Shown piece after piece: positions 46,218 to 59,400 of a stretch of DNA of 64,000 nt (the first letter of the stretch is position 1; every line of letters starts with the position of its first letter). Origin of the DNA: Macrophomina tecta (lineage: Eukaryota; Ascomycota; Dothideomycetes; Botryosphaeriales; Botryosphaeriaceae); NCBI GenBank assembly GCA_024180945.1, contig JAKSGN010000037.1:501501-565500 (forward strand). Reading direction: 5' to 3'. The notes below the pieces were generated by a model. It was not told the origin of the DNA. It worked only from the letters and a program-made list of their open reading frames with translations, and did not search any database. Position numbers and translations under genes: made by a program.

Positions 46218-49200
46218 TCAATGATCGCCTCGCGTCTCTTGGCGCTTGAAGACGGCGTAGACCTCTGGGAGCCAAGATGGTCGTTGTATCTTCTGCCGAC
46301 GGGCGTCAGAACCCTCCGGTTGGGTTGATTCGCGCCGCTGAGTGGGGTCTGTCTTGTCTATTGCACTTGAGCGGTTAGTCGGCGCGGTATTGAGCTCGTC
46401 ACGGAGACTGGTGTTAGGACTCCGTACCTCTTTGGTTGAAGGGGATTCAAGGGGCCTGGCAACTCTATCGCCCGCAAGGCTGCGATCCCTATTCATAGAT
46501 GTCACAAATTGATCACTGAACTGGCGGTGCCGGCCTGGCTGATTCGTATCCCTCTCCTGTCGAGCATCACTGCCTGACGAGCCTTCATTGGTATCACCAC
46601 GTCTTGGCATAGGCGACGAGGCAATCGATTGAATGGCCAGAGGTCTCGCACCTGGGAGAGCTGGCCCTGAATTATTGACGCCTGGGTCAGAAGGCGGATA
46701 ATCATCTCCGAGTTCGGGGCTGCCGCGACGTCCTGGAAGGCTGATCTCCTGGGATTGCTTGGGCGAACGTGATTCTTGGGTTTCTTTTGGCGAAGACCGA
46801 AGCGCCTCCTTCACTGCCGAAGTAGCTGCTTTGGAAGCATCAGGCTCACGAATTTCTTTCAAAATAGCCTGCGGTGGAACTTGGTATCTCATGCTCGCCG
46901 GTAAGGGCCCTGCGTTATTAATCCCGGCGTCCGACGAAGGTAGGCCGTCCGATCGGTGGGTGAGTTCCTGCGCCGGCCCGTCCGAACGCGCAGGAGCAGT
47001 GCTCGCAGACATGTTGCCGAATGTTATATACGATCTTGGATCGGAGCGGGCAAATGTGGTAGAAGGGATTGGAGCCGGACCGTTACGCGCTGCGGCATTC
47101 TGGAGTAAAGCTCTTTGTAACGGAAACGCAGGGTTGTTGCGGCTGTCATCAATTGCCGGGTTAGCCCTCATATACTGCTCGTAAGCCTTCGGATCTTCCT
47201 TTCGGAGCCTTTCCGCTTCGATCATTTTCTTCACTTCTTCGTTCTCCTGGTCGTCCAATACCGCGTCGAGGTCCTCTGTCATCAGTGTCTCTGTCGTAGT
47301 TATTGCACGGACTCCAGGATCATTCCCTCCATCGCGTCTTGCCAGAATCCTGTCGAGGACCTTCCTATCCTTGCCCTGATGTTCAGTCAGATCCTCTTGT
47401 TCGACGAGTTTCGGTTCGAAGAAGTAATCCCTCATTTTCTCTGCGTGTCTCTCTGGATTTCTCGTGTCGATTACTCTCGATGCTAACTGAGTTTTGAATA
47501 GCGCCTTGTTCCACACCTTCGGCTCAAAGGTGCCACCGGTAAGGATCCGATAAACGAAGACTTCCTTCTCCTGACCGAGTCGGTACGCTCGACCAATGGC
47601 CTGTTCTTCGTTCTGCGGATTGAAACCGAAGTCAAGGATAATGACTCGATTGGCTCCTGGAAGGTTAAAGCCAGTTCCTCCGGCTCTGGTAGAAATGAGG
47701 AACAGGTCGTAGTTCCCTTCATTAAATTTCTCAAGGAGCTCAGGTCGATTTGACATTTTAGTCGTTCCGTCTAAGCGGATGAATTTATATCTCTCTTTGG
47801 TCAGCAGCCTCTCCAGGTAGTCCAAAGTCGCGATCTGCTGCGAGAACACAAGCACGCGGTCGCCGGCACTTTTAGACTTGTCGAGAATGTTCATCAGAAT
47901 ACTGGTCTTGAAGGAATGTCGCGGAGAGTCTAGGTCGGGTGCTTGAGTGCACTTGGAAATAGCTTGTTCGATAAGCACTGGAAATAGATCTTGTTTGGAA
48001 TCGAGATTGAGAGCCAGCTCGTCAGTCGACGTATCTTCAAGGTCGTTTCCTTCGCTCTCCTCGGCGAAAACTTGCTTTCCGTCATACCCCCGAGCTTGGA
48101 GGACCTTAAAAAGTTTGTAGAATGCAGCTGGGTGGGTGCAGATGGTGTTCAGAAGATGCATCCACTGCCATAGTTTTGTGTTACTGACCTTCTCCTGGCG
48201 CTGTGTTAAGACAAACTGAACGCACAGTCTGTAGAGGTCTTCTTGAAGGCTTGTCAGCGGCACGGTGATGAGGAATTCAACTTTCGGCTTCAGATCATCT
48301 TTGAGCGCCGTGATGTCTGCGCGGTTGATTTTGGGTCCAATTTCGTTCTTCAAGACGCGAAGCTTCTTCAAAGCTTTCCGGTGCTCATATTTAGTGCTTT
48401 CTTTATAAAGACCTTCTTCGATAGGTTCCACGAAGTTTGCTTTGAACTCTTTGAGACTGCCCAGATATCCGGGGGAGATCCAGTCAATCATCGACCAATA
48501 TTCGATAAGGTTGTTCGCTAACGGGGATCCTGTCAAAGCTACCCGGCTCTTTGAAGTGAATCGTTCAACAAGACCGCGAAGAGAGCTGCTGGAATTTTTC
48601 ATTTTGTGTGCTTCGTCTGCGATGATAATGGAAGGCCGTTCGAAAAGTTGACGGGCAAGTTCTTGCCGCTCCTCATTCGAGAATTTAGATGTCCATTTCC
48701 CACTGAGAAGAGTACGGAACATCTCGTAAGACATGACCAAAATGCCTCCTTTCTGGTCCCAATTCCGAATCTTCTTCAGCCTTATTGTAAGGTCACTCTC
48801 GGCAGCGATACTGCGGACGTGTCCGATCTTGTCTGACAAAGATTTCGGGATCCAGGCATAAAGTTCGTCCACCCAGTTATCAACGAGCGAAGCCGGACAA
48901 AGGATCAACGTCTGGACACGACGTAGCTCCTCAGGTATTTGTGACCGGACATCTTCGTTTGGTGATTTTGCGGCATCAGCAATGGTGACCAGTAGGGTGA
49001 TCGCCTGCATCGTCTTCCCGAGGCCCATAGTATGAGCGAGGAGACATCCTTGAGGATCAGTATGGCCGGCTTCCACAATCTCCCGCCACATAAACCTGAC
49101 TCCCTCAATCTGGTGGGTCTTGATTCTTCCTCCGATAGACCGGTGGATGTAGATCGCTCCGCTCTTGCCGTACTCTCCAGGGTTAACAATGAGATGGTCA

Positions 49201-51977
49201 GATTTCGACTGGGATGAGCCGATCCGTTCCTGGAATTCCCTTTCTTTCTCTATCTGAGCTTCGGCGCGCTTTTGTGCACTTTTGCGAAGGCTAATAGCCG
49301 AGGCACTCTGCATAACCTTATTCTTTCTTTTCTTGTGAGGAGTATTGGCCGGAACAACTCCCTGCTCTTCGCCATCCGAGGAAAGATCTAAGGCTAGTGA
49401 GCTATAGAGTACAATCAAGGAGAAGAGAATTGATCAAGTATACTTACCGACTGAGCTCGAGTCCAACTTTTGAGACGGGTACTTTTCGAAAATCGTAGTT
49501 GTGAAAGTAAGGAAATTGTTAAAATCGCGGTTGAACGGTGAAAAACGTGACTTGTCCCGTTTTTCCATGATTTTAGAAAGTGTTGACGAAAGTTCCTTCC
49601 ATAGAGAAAGCCAGTGCTTCTGATTCGCATGCTTCCAGCATGCATAGAGTCTGGCTAGTCGGAAAAGACAATCCCACTCTTCAGCTGCCATGCCGTTCAA
49701 CTCCTGGCCACTGCAAATGGCCTCAATCGCTTGCCATATCTGGTCATACAGCATCTTCCTGCCAATCAGCGTCACATACTTTCGTGTACGTCTGTAATCT
49801 TTCGAATTCATGACGTCACGGACGACCTTGAGCACGAGTCTCTTTTTGTCACTGCGTTCCTGGAGATTCGAGAACTCCCATGCTGAGATTTCTGAAAAAG
49901 CCGAATTCTCAGGGTCTGCCTTGGATAAGCCAGTGCCCGGTTGCGATCCGAGGACAACCCTCGTTTTCTTTGAGCTAGGGGATGGCCCCGATCCATCGGA
50001 GAGTGCCGTCAGGTCAATCACCGAATGTTCTGACCTAGGAGAATACTCCGGCTTTGATTTCCGGAGTCGCTTCGGAGCGTTTGGGATGGAGCCGGTAGTC
50101 TCAGATGCAGTCGTAGGAGCGCCAGCCATATCAATGTCTGTGTCTCCAGTGCGTATCGGTTCGTCCTCCGGGGCATCTGGCATGTTGTTATTGTCCGAGA
50201 TCTGGCCCATATCATCAGAATGCCCAAGAGACTCGCAGGCAGTGACGACAGGAGACATCTCAGGCGAAGTCTCTTTAACGTCTTGATCAATCTCGACGAA
50301 ATCTCTTAAATCGTCAGACTCAAGCTCCGAATCGCTATTGACCCAGTCACCAGCCTCCTCTCCAAGATACTTGTCATCACGTTCAACAGACTTCTTCGCA
50401 ATACGCCTGCTGAAGGTTGGAGCAGGTGCAGGAGCTGGTTCGACTTTGAGACTCCAAACAGACATGCGCCACAGTTCCTCTTCTCTCTGAGAGATGCTCT
50501 CTTCAAGAATAATGCATTGCCTCAGCACTTCATCCCTGCCATGCCATTCTTCATTGATAATGGCTTCGCAGAGCTTAGCTAGGCGGCTGTTGATCCTCTC
50601 GGCTTCTGCAGCTGCAGCTCTTCGCAGCATAAGCCTCTCCCGACCGCGCCTACCTTTTCTCCAGATTGTTCGGGCCTTATGCTGGTAGAATGGAAGTTTC
50701 TTTCTTTTCCAAGTGTCGATCATTTCCTTGATCTTGTCCTGAACGATCACCGCAACCTCTTCTTGACTTAGCCGCCCACGCTTCATCTCTTGCAGTGCTC
50801 TCTCCCTCTCCTCCGCCTCTATTTCCGCTTCAAGCGACGGGCTGTAACCTTCATCATCTGAATCTCCTAGAGCTGGGAGAACTTTGTCATTGTCCGTTGT
50901 CCAGCGAGCAGCAAAAGAGTAGACTTCATGACTATCCTCATCGTAGGAAACGCTACTATCATAGGGGATGCTGCTTTGGAGTCTCAGGGCATTCTGCCTG
51001 GTAGCTTTGGCGCCTGCGTTAGTCACTTCAATCACTGTTGCAGAACGAGGTTGGCCCTCAGGTAGAATTTGCGAGCGGTATGGATGGACGGCAACGATCT
51101 TCTTTCCGTCTTGGAAAAGCTCTTTGCGTTCAGAGTTGCGCACGAAGTGAAGGTACTGCCGGTACACGTATGAGCCAACACCAGGAGGTACTTCTCCAAG
51201 ATGCAGAACGTCCAGATCATCATCGTCTTCCAGGACTCGGCCAAATGGAACTCCATCGTAGAAGATCTCATCCACAGGGAATTTCTTCCCAGGGTTTCTG
51301 GCAACGGTCTTGGACCGGATTTCCTTGGCAGCTGGCGGTGGTATAGAAGCTGCAGAAGGCTCGGGAAAGAATAGCTTGCGTCGTTTCTTTCCGTCTGCAC
51401 CTTGCAAGATTGTCTCCCAAGGGCGTTTTACAGAACCCGTAATCTTTTCCGAAGTATCTGATGCAAATTCGTTTGGTGCTTCCTCAGCCTCGAGGACAGC
51501 CGGAAGGGCAAGTTCGTGTGCTGGTGTAGCCAGGCCTGCGCGCAGTGAATCACATGACGTGGGTTGATTATCCAGCCATGATGGGACAGGAGGTTGACAC
51601 GAGTATGACCCTGCAATGCTCTGTGTGGTTGAACCGGGAAGGCTGCGTGGTGCTGAGACACCGGAAATGGACCTTTGTGTTGCCAGGTATTCGGTGTACT
51701 TCGGTGACTGCTCGCGGAGCTTGTCAATTGCCCAAGTAATGGCTGCGATCTGACCGATTGTCTTGACGCCAAGATCTTCCTTGAATTTCTGCGTTGAATC
51801 GAAGTAAGTGAGCAGAGCATAACCATTGATCTCTTGTTCGCGTATGGCCTGTTCGAGAATACGCGGGTCCGGCAATCTTGAATCCGGCCGTCCTTCCTCC
51901 CACCATGACCTGGAGATGCATAGCGCCTCGACAATTTGGTCTATGCTCCAGTCCAGGGGGTCCTCAAATTGAATCAT
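46218..51977 (-). CDS. SNF2-family chromatin remodelling ATPase with SAM domain (Rad54/ATRX-like)
   Basis: A 1901-residue DNA translocase of the SNF2 superfamily, probably nuclear and acting on chromatin or recombination intermediates. Exons on the minus strand are 51977-49448 and 49393-46218. A SAM-like domain spans about residues 5-90 (DWSIDQIVEALCISRSWW, INGYALLTYF, LGVKTIGQIAAI). A charged coiled region follows (about 390-560). The ATPase starts near residue 940: motif I MGLGKTMQA (about 968), DEAH box ADEAHKMKN (about 1102), motif V RAGGTGFNL (about 1418) and motif VI QAIGRAYRLGQ (about 1447). The tail is disordered, with repeated Pro/Ser/Asp motifs. Motif context suits the Rad54-like/ATRX branch. 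The second ATG-in-frame upstream region has no ATG, so the MIQFEDPLDW start was chosen. Confidence 0.9.
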
Positions 51978-52714
51978 GGTGGTAGATGAATAATGGTAGT
52001 TTAGTGGGGGATCCAAGTAGGCATGTCAAGTTAGTAGGGCGGCCGGGTGGAGTATCCGGAAGCGAGCTGCGTGGAAGATGGTCGGCGCAGAGATCCGGGC
52101 GGAGTTGAAGACCGATGTTTTTGGTCGGAGAGCTCGTGATATAAGTGGTTTTTGAGTACTGGCTCGGACAGCTGACACCGCAAGCCGTTAGTCAAGAGTA
52201 GTTCGTGAAAGTGGTGATAGGATCTTGTCTCACGCAGTGACGCAGCCGGATGCTTAATGGGAAGCTGCGTCGAGGCGCGCGTCGCGTTGCGGCAGCACAC
52301 TTCAGCTCACGCGACCCAGCTGCGTCAAATGCGGACAGTCGGGCATGCTTTAGCACGAGTTGAAGGTGAATCACGGCGAATCCAGAGATTGGAGGGATAT
52401 TTGGTGCTCCAGCGTGGTGTCGTGGGGTGAGGAACCGGGGGGCGACGCGACGCGGTTGGCGTCCGCGCTAAAACCCTATCTTGCGGCCTGAGATTTCAGG
52501 CAATAACATGCGTCGTCGACGCCGCGGGGCCTGTCGTGCTTCGCTTGAGTGTCCTGTTATGGTAAGCGCGGGGCTGCTAGCGGCATCACGCGGCTGCTTT
52601 GTCGCCAGAGACTCAACGGACTCCCTCACCTCAACCTGCACTTGATCCGCCTCGAGAGCGCTTCCTCCTGGTTTGAACTGTTAATGACATTGGCCATCGA
52701 CTTCAATCTTCAGC
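51978..52714. promoter_or_regulatory. Divergent promoter, SNF2 / GSH2
   Basis: 737 bases separate two divergent start codons and must hold both promoters. GC content is high at 52430-52540. I saw no certain Yap1-type TTAGTAA or CCAAT element serving GSH2. Confidence 0.4.
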
Positions 52715-54573
52715 ATGACGCAGTCGATATACCCCGCCTATCCGCCCGATCTCACCGAGGAGCAGGCAAACTTCCTGCTTACCAATCTGAAGGACTGGTC
52801 AATAGCCCGTGGTTTGGCTGTGAGACCAGCTCCAAGCTTCATTTCGGCTTCACAGGATCCCTCTGGCGTTCTTGCAACTACCGCGCCAGTGACGCTGTTT
52901 CCGAGCTTGTTTCCTCGTCATTGCTTCGATGAGGGGTTTGCCATACAGAAGGCATATAACGAACTCTACGCCGCCATCGCCCAGGACGAAGAATGGCTGA
53001 AGTCAATAGTGGAAGAGTGCGTCAGTCTCCTTCTTCCATCCTTCCTGTCCTCTCTCGCAAGGCAGTATATATGTCGCCTTCCAATGCTTCTAGTCTTTCT
53101 CACCCGTCCCACCCTGGACGTCGACCCACTACAACTTCAATCCATAATGCATAACTATACACTTTGCCTATGCAACACCCCGCTATGGAATCGTGGCTTA
53201 GAGATTTTTCTGGTCTTTTCTGTATAGCAACGTGCCACACGTGAAAAGTGGAGGTAGAGCTGACACTATTCGCCTTGCAGACTTTTGGAAGTTGATGACT
53301 TTGTCGCAAAACTCTGGCAAGTTCATGTGGATGTCAAGGAAGAAGGATACGCCCAAGTAAGCACGACTCGCTCTTATCGATGCGCTTACTCATCATGTTG
53401 CAGGATCTCACCCTCGGCCTGTTCCGTTCCGACTACATGGTCCACGTGGATCCATCAGAGAGCGATGCGAAGCCACAAATCAAGCAAGTCGAGTTCAACA
53501 CTATTGCGTCATCGTTCGGCGGCCTTTCTACCCAGGTCTCGGCTCTGCACAAATATCTTCTGTCGATCGACGCTTATCCCGCCGAGCTCGAGTCTGTTAT
53601 TAAGCAGGATCTGTTGCCGCACAGTCAGTCTGTACCTTCATTGGCTGCAGGTCTGGCCGCAGCTCACTCAGCATATGGACCTTCGAGGTCTTCCAACCCG
53701 CTCTGCGTTCTCTTCGTGGTCCAGGATCCGGAGAGGAACGTCTTCGATCAGCGTCATCTTGAGTACTCCCTGTTCGCTGACCACGGTGTTCGCTCATTCC
53801 GTGTCCCTTTCAGCAAGGTGCTCTCCTACACGAAATTGGACTCTGATCGAAACCTGATCTACACTCCGCCGCATGTGTCTGGGAAGTCGTATGAGGTCAC
53901 GACTATTTATTACCGTGCAGGCTACTCACCGGATGACTTTCCCACGAATGCGGAATGGGCAGCGCGCCTGCACCTGGAACGCAGCCGTGCCATTAAATGC
54001 CCCAGTATTTTGCTGCAGCTTGCAGGCTGCAAAAAGGTCCAACAAGTCCTTGCCACGCCCCAGTCACCTCACCTCGCACATTTCTTACCTGACGGAACCA
54101 CTTCGGCGCGTGTGCTGAAGACGTTTGCGCCGATATACCCGATGGACAAAAGCGAGGCTGGGCTGGAAGCTCGAAAACTGGCCACAAACCCGGAGACAGC
54201 TCAGCGTTATGTTCTGAAGCCGCAGCGTGAAGGCGGGGGCAACAACATCTACCGAGGAGCCATACCGCCTTTTCTGTCGAAGCTGCCGGAGTCGCACTGG
54301 CCGGCCTATATCCTGATGGAGATGATTGAACCGCCAGCTCAAAACAATGTCATCCTTCGGAACGGGGAAGTCCAGAAGGGAGGGGTAATCTGCGAGTTGG
54401 GAGTCTACGGGGTGTGTCTGTGGAAAAATGGCGCTGGTACTGGGTCTCCCGGGCAGACCTTGGTAAATCGGGAGGCTGGGTACCTCCTCAGGACGAAAGG
54501 GAACCAGAGCGAGGAGGGCGGGGTTGCGGCGGGGTTTGGGGCCGTAGATAGCTGTTGTCTGGTCGAGACGTGA
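52715..54573 (+). CDS. GSH2: Glutathione synthetase
   Basis: This ATP-grasp enzyme joins gamma-glutamylcysteine and glycine to make glutathione in the cytosol. Exons are 52715-53016, 53281-53356 and 53404-54573, giving 515 residues. Conserved blocks are the N-terminal YPPDLTEEQ, KQVEFNTIASSFGGLS, FRVPFSKVL, YYRAGYSPDDFP and the glycine-rich ATP-binding loop KPQREGGGNNIYRG. Near the end the GYLLRTKGNQSEEGGVAAG stretch closes the active site, as in eukaryotic GSH synthetases. Intron 1 is 264 nt and intron 2 is 47 nt. The start gives the conserved IYPAYPPDL; the upstream ATG (52685) lies in another frame. Confidence 0.97.
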
Positions 54574-56460
54574 TCCTGTGATCTTCTGATCCTCTAGCCG
54601 GGGCAGAGGCGGAGCAGCCAGCCTCGCAGTTCCAGCAGAAAGACGGTCAGGCTGGGGCCGGACGGAGAGGGCGTGCATCGCCTCCCCTGCTTTAGAGCAG
54701 AGATAGTTTTGTGGAGATCCAGGGATAGTTTTTTGTCGGTGAACTGGCGCTCAAGCATAGTGTTTTCAGAGGGCCAATGGCGTTTGAAGTAGCAGTGGGC
54801 TGTGTAGTCTGGCAACAGCAATTGGGCCCACGCTTCCGCGCTTCTCCGCGCGTCGTCCAAGACAACTGCTGGGCCGGCGCGGGCGGGCAGCGATCCCGCA
54901 GGGACGCCCAGCCGCGGCAGAGGAGCCCCATCGGAAGCTGGCCGAGATGGGTTTTCGCGGCCTGGTTCATGACACAACCCCACGGCATGGCGGAGGAGGT
55001 GATACAGCACACACAGCTCGACTCGTGGATGCTACCCCGCATGCGCGGTCACGATAATCAATCTGCTGCAGCGACAAAGTCTGCTGTAGACGCTTTTTCC
55101 GCGCAAGCACAGCGCGCACGAATGGCCCGGGCGAAGCTGAGCGGTTTGGCTGGCAAGGCAGACAGGGCGCGCATTGCTCTCAGTGGCGCCGCTGCCCGTG
55201 CTCAGCCTGGCGTTTGACGTCCGGGCCTACGAGCTTCTTGAAGGGAGAGCGCGAGTGACAGAGGAGGGCTGACTGCAGCAGCAGTGCTGCTGAAACAGGC
55301 TCGCAGCCACTGCCGACGGGTTCTGGGCGAGGCTCGACGGGAGAGACCGCGTCATGCGCTTGGCCGGGCCAGTGGTGAGCGTCAGCGGCGGAGACGAGGC
55401 GAAACGAAAGACACGGGTGCGACAGCTGCGGGACGGGTCTTGGCCCGGCCGGGACAGAGGGCGCTCGCCAGCCGGCCAACGGCGCGTCTGGCGTGATGGT
55501 CTGGCAGCTGTTCGGGCGACGCCTGCCGCTCTCCAGACAGCCTTGAGACGGCGCATTGACATGGGGCGGAGTGCACGGGCGGTGATTCGCATGCGAGGCG
55601 CGCAAGAAGCACGAGGGCGACCCACCGCGCACACACGAAGCCCAGCACAGCCCGTGCTCGCGCGTCGGTTGTCGTGATGACAGCACTGCGGTGGCCGCAC
55701 CCGCCTGCAGCACTTTCTCAGCCGCGCCTAGGGCCTCTCTGCTCAACACCGCCCACTCCCCGTCGGCGACGCGCAACGCTACTGCGACGGGCTCAGCTCG
55801 CCAGAACCAGCCTCTCCCGACACCATCGACGATGCCGGCGGTGCATGCCTCCCTCCTGGAGTTCTCCTGCCTGCGGACCGTTGGCTCTAGCGCCAGCATC
55901 CACGGTGAGAATGCAATTTCCCTGGACGTCCCCATCCAGTATCGCCACTGGCGCCAGCTCTCCGCATTGGACCAGCCGAAGTCTCCCATTGCGCGCGGGA
56001 ACTGCAAATCTCCCATCACGGGCGCCGCGTAGTTGCTGATCTGCCGGGACGCCCCCATGTTGATTTCCCAAGCTTTGATATGTCGACATGTAACGCATAG
56101 CTGGCCGTGCTGCCGCCGTGCCCTCCTCCAGCAATCCATGCTCGCTGGCATGCCCGCATTATGACCTAGCCTGCGTTTCTTCTCCACGCAGTCTGCCTTT
56201 CTCTGCTGTTCGTTTTCTTCTTCCCCTTGCTTGCTGCCTGTCTGCCGTCGCTGCCGCTGCATCTCTGATCTTTTCAGCCTTAACTGCTCCTCCCCGCCGC
56301 CTACAGCGCTCCCCGGGCCTGCCACGCGTGGGAACGCGTCCCTGGAGCTCCTGCAATCTGCAGCCCCCTCCGGCTTACCCTTGCTGCCAGATTCTCTGTG
56401 CCATGGGAGAGCAATCTCGCGCTCAATTCGGCTGCCAGAATCGTTGATATCGAGGCCGCC
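54574..56460. other. Intergenic, GSH2 to DUF4203 gene
   Basis: 1.9 kb of GC-rich sequence with many long open frames, including 455 codons on the minus strand (56547-55180), which look like composition effects. They lack recognisable domains. It holds the DUF4203 gene promoter and leader; no gene is supported. Confidence 0.4.
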
Positions 56461-59400
56461 ATGCAGCTTCCTCGTTCTCTCGTTGCACTCTTGCTCTTCC
56501 TTCTCTGCGCTCAGTTCACCTCGGCCGCCGTCGTCCATGCTCGTCAACTAGACGATGACAGCGCCTCCACCTCTGTGCAGCGCTCCGGCGAGCCCACAAC
56601 GACGACGACCGGCAGTACCAGGGAAGCCACTAGCGAGGCAGGCCGGACCGCGACCAGAAATGAGGCCTCGCACACTGCAGCAACCAGCATAGAGACTAGG
56701 ACTCGGAACTCCGCAGAGTCCTCAGTGACTGCAGCTGTCAGCACTACTTCCCTAACCGATATCCCGTCTGCGGCTGTTCCAAGTGACACGGCAGCTGCAT
56801 CTAGCACCGGTGAGTTGTCCTGCACTTCCAATTGGAGGCCGGATCGGCTAACAAAAGCCCAGCCGCCGTATATTCCGGACGCGGCCTACCACTCCAACCC
56901 AAAGTTACTCCAGCCATCGGGATTGCTGGAGCTGTCCTAATCATCACCGGCGCCATCTACAGCCTGATCGGCATCAAGAACCACTGGTTCGTGTCTCCAC
57001 CCTCTGCCACCCCCTCATCGGCAACTAACCCCGCTTAGGGTAAATATCGGAGGCTCGGTAGCATTTCTGGTCGCTCTCTCAATTACGGTACGATCTGTTG
57101 AGAAGCTTAACGTCGACGCGCGTCAACCTGCTGACTGACATGACAGGTCCTCGTCGAATATGTCATGAACCCCCCGGTGACGGATGCTGTGCAGGGCGCT
57201 TTCTTCGTTGCCGCTTTCATTCCCGCCTTGCTTGCCGGTGGTGTGGCCTTCATCTTCAGGGACATCACGGAAGGGCTCGGATGTCTGCTTGGGGGATTCT
57301 GCGTTTCCATGTGGTTTTTGGTCTTGAAGTCGGGCGGTCTTATTACATCCACGACAGGTAGAGCCATCTTCATCGGCGTCTTCTCTACTGTTGGCTGGGC
57401 TCTGTCTTTCAGTCACTATACCCGCACCTACGGATTGATTGGGTGCACGTCTTTCGCAGGCGCAACAATCACGGTTATTGGCATCGACTGTTTCTCTCGC
57501 GCAGGTCTGAAGGAGTTTTGGCTGTACATCTGGGGTAAGCAATTCGCGCGTCGTCGATGCTTCGAACCACGCTAACCTGCTGTCGGGCAGATCTTAACAA
57601 CGATACCTTTCCGCTTTTTACCAACACATACCCAATTACGCGTGGCATTCGAGTCGAGATCGCCTGCATAATCATAATCAGTCTTCTTGGAGTCGCATCC
57701 CAGATGAAGCTCTGGAGGGTGGTTAAAGCTCGCCGTGAGCAAAGAGACGCCATCAGGCGGCAAAAGGCGGAGGAGCAAGAGCGCATGGACGAGGAAATTG
57801 GAAAGAGAATTGTCGAAGATACCGACCGGGAAAGGGCTCAGTGGGAAGCCCTCTATGGTGACAAGACCTACGGGGAAAAGACTGCAGAACTGGACCATCC
57901 TGACTCTGGTATGGGATCCGAACATGCTCAGAAAGCATCTGTCAGCGTTAGGGAACTTTCCCGTGGGGCTTCCGAGGAAAGTGTCGAGATGTACGAGCTT
58001 GAGAGCGGCGCGAGGGAAGGTAGCCAGGCGCAAATCATTTCCCAGTACGCTACTCCGGAGGAACGAGTAGATGACATACAACAAATCGACGGCCATGGAA
58101 GGCCACTCCCACCTGCACCTGGCTACTTCAGCACCAACTACCGGAGCTCCATGGTGCCAAAACGCCAAGATTCAATGGTGTACAGTGCTCTGGACCAAGG
58201 CGCTTACAGCGATGGGAGTGCTGGTACAACACCGAGGATTTCCATGTCGGCACCACCGCCTCCTCAGCACGTCCCCCTGCCTTTCGTCGTGCCTACGGGA
58301 AATGATTCCTCTTCGGAGCTCCTCGAGCAACAGTCTATTGTATCCATACCGGAGGAGCTACTAAGACGGGAAGACAGCGCCCACCGGCTCTCTGCCCACC
58401 CGAACTCGAAGAGAAGTTCGAACATTAGAAATTCCCATGCAACGTCGGAGGAGAACCTCATCGAACCAGACATGATCGAGGACGATAGGGCTTCTTCGAT
58501 TGCAGCTACCTTGGATGACATGAACGAGGAGGTCATCTCACTACCCGCGCTCTCAAGAGTCGGCACTCCGTTCAGCAGACTGGACCGGGCCGATGGCGGC
58601 CAGGAAGATGCTGGAATCGAATCTGCCGAGTATGAAGCTATCGGAGATGAGACTGCTCGGGATTCACCAGCGACTGGCAATGCATTCCCCCAGGAGGCTC
58701 AAATGGAGGGGCAGCATGAGGGCTTGACATCGGCACCACCCCGCTCCTTGACATCTAGCACCGATCCCAAACTGGAGGACAACAAGCAAGCGACTCGCAA
58801 GGATCGCCGCAAATCTGGCACTTCAACAGATCCTCAGGAAGCCGGGTCGTCAAGCGACAACCAGGCACGGTCGAGACGGTCAACCGCGCAGTCGGAAATT
58901 GCCCATTCCATCGTCGGCAGCTTGAGCGATCACCTCCCCGACAAACTCTCCAAGGTCATGCTAACCTACCGCACCAATGAATGGGCTAAGCATGTCAGCA
59001 TGGCCGAGCAGCCTGAACTTGAAAGCATTCCTGAACCGTCGTCCCCTGGTGTTATGGTGGATCTCGGCTTTAAGAACGCAGCTGAAACGCCGCAGAAGAC
59101 TCCAGACCCGTCTCCTCACACCGAGGCAAAACCGGAGCGCGACTCAAGGGATGAATCTCAACCCGCTTACCAGCCCAAGCAATATCGGCAGTCGTTGCAG
59201 CGTTCCTCGTCCAGCCAGTCGAAGAATGTTCAGCTGAATGACACGCCCGTCCCGCTGTCGAGAAACTCTTCGAGTGCCACCCTAGGGAGTACTCCCCATA
59301 TCAACCTCCAGCGCAATTCGAGCGCGTCATCCCTGCCGACGATTTCGCGGCCTGGCTCTGCGCTGGCTGGGAGTGGCACACGAGGACTGAGGATCTCTTC

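Noticed and set aside
55180..56547. 455-codon open frame on the minus strand
   Set aside because: It lies in GC-rich promoter DNA, overlaps the start of the DUF4203 gene on the other strand, and shows no domain, signal or conserved motif. Composition explains it.
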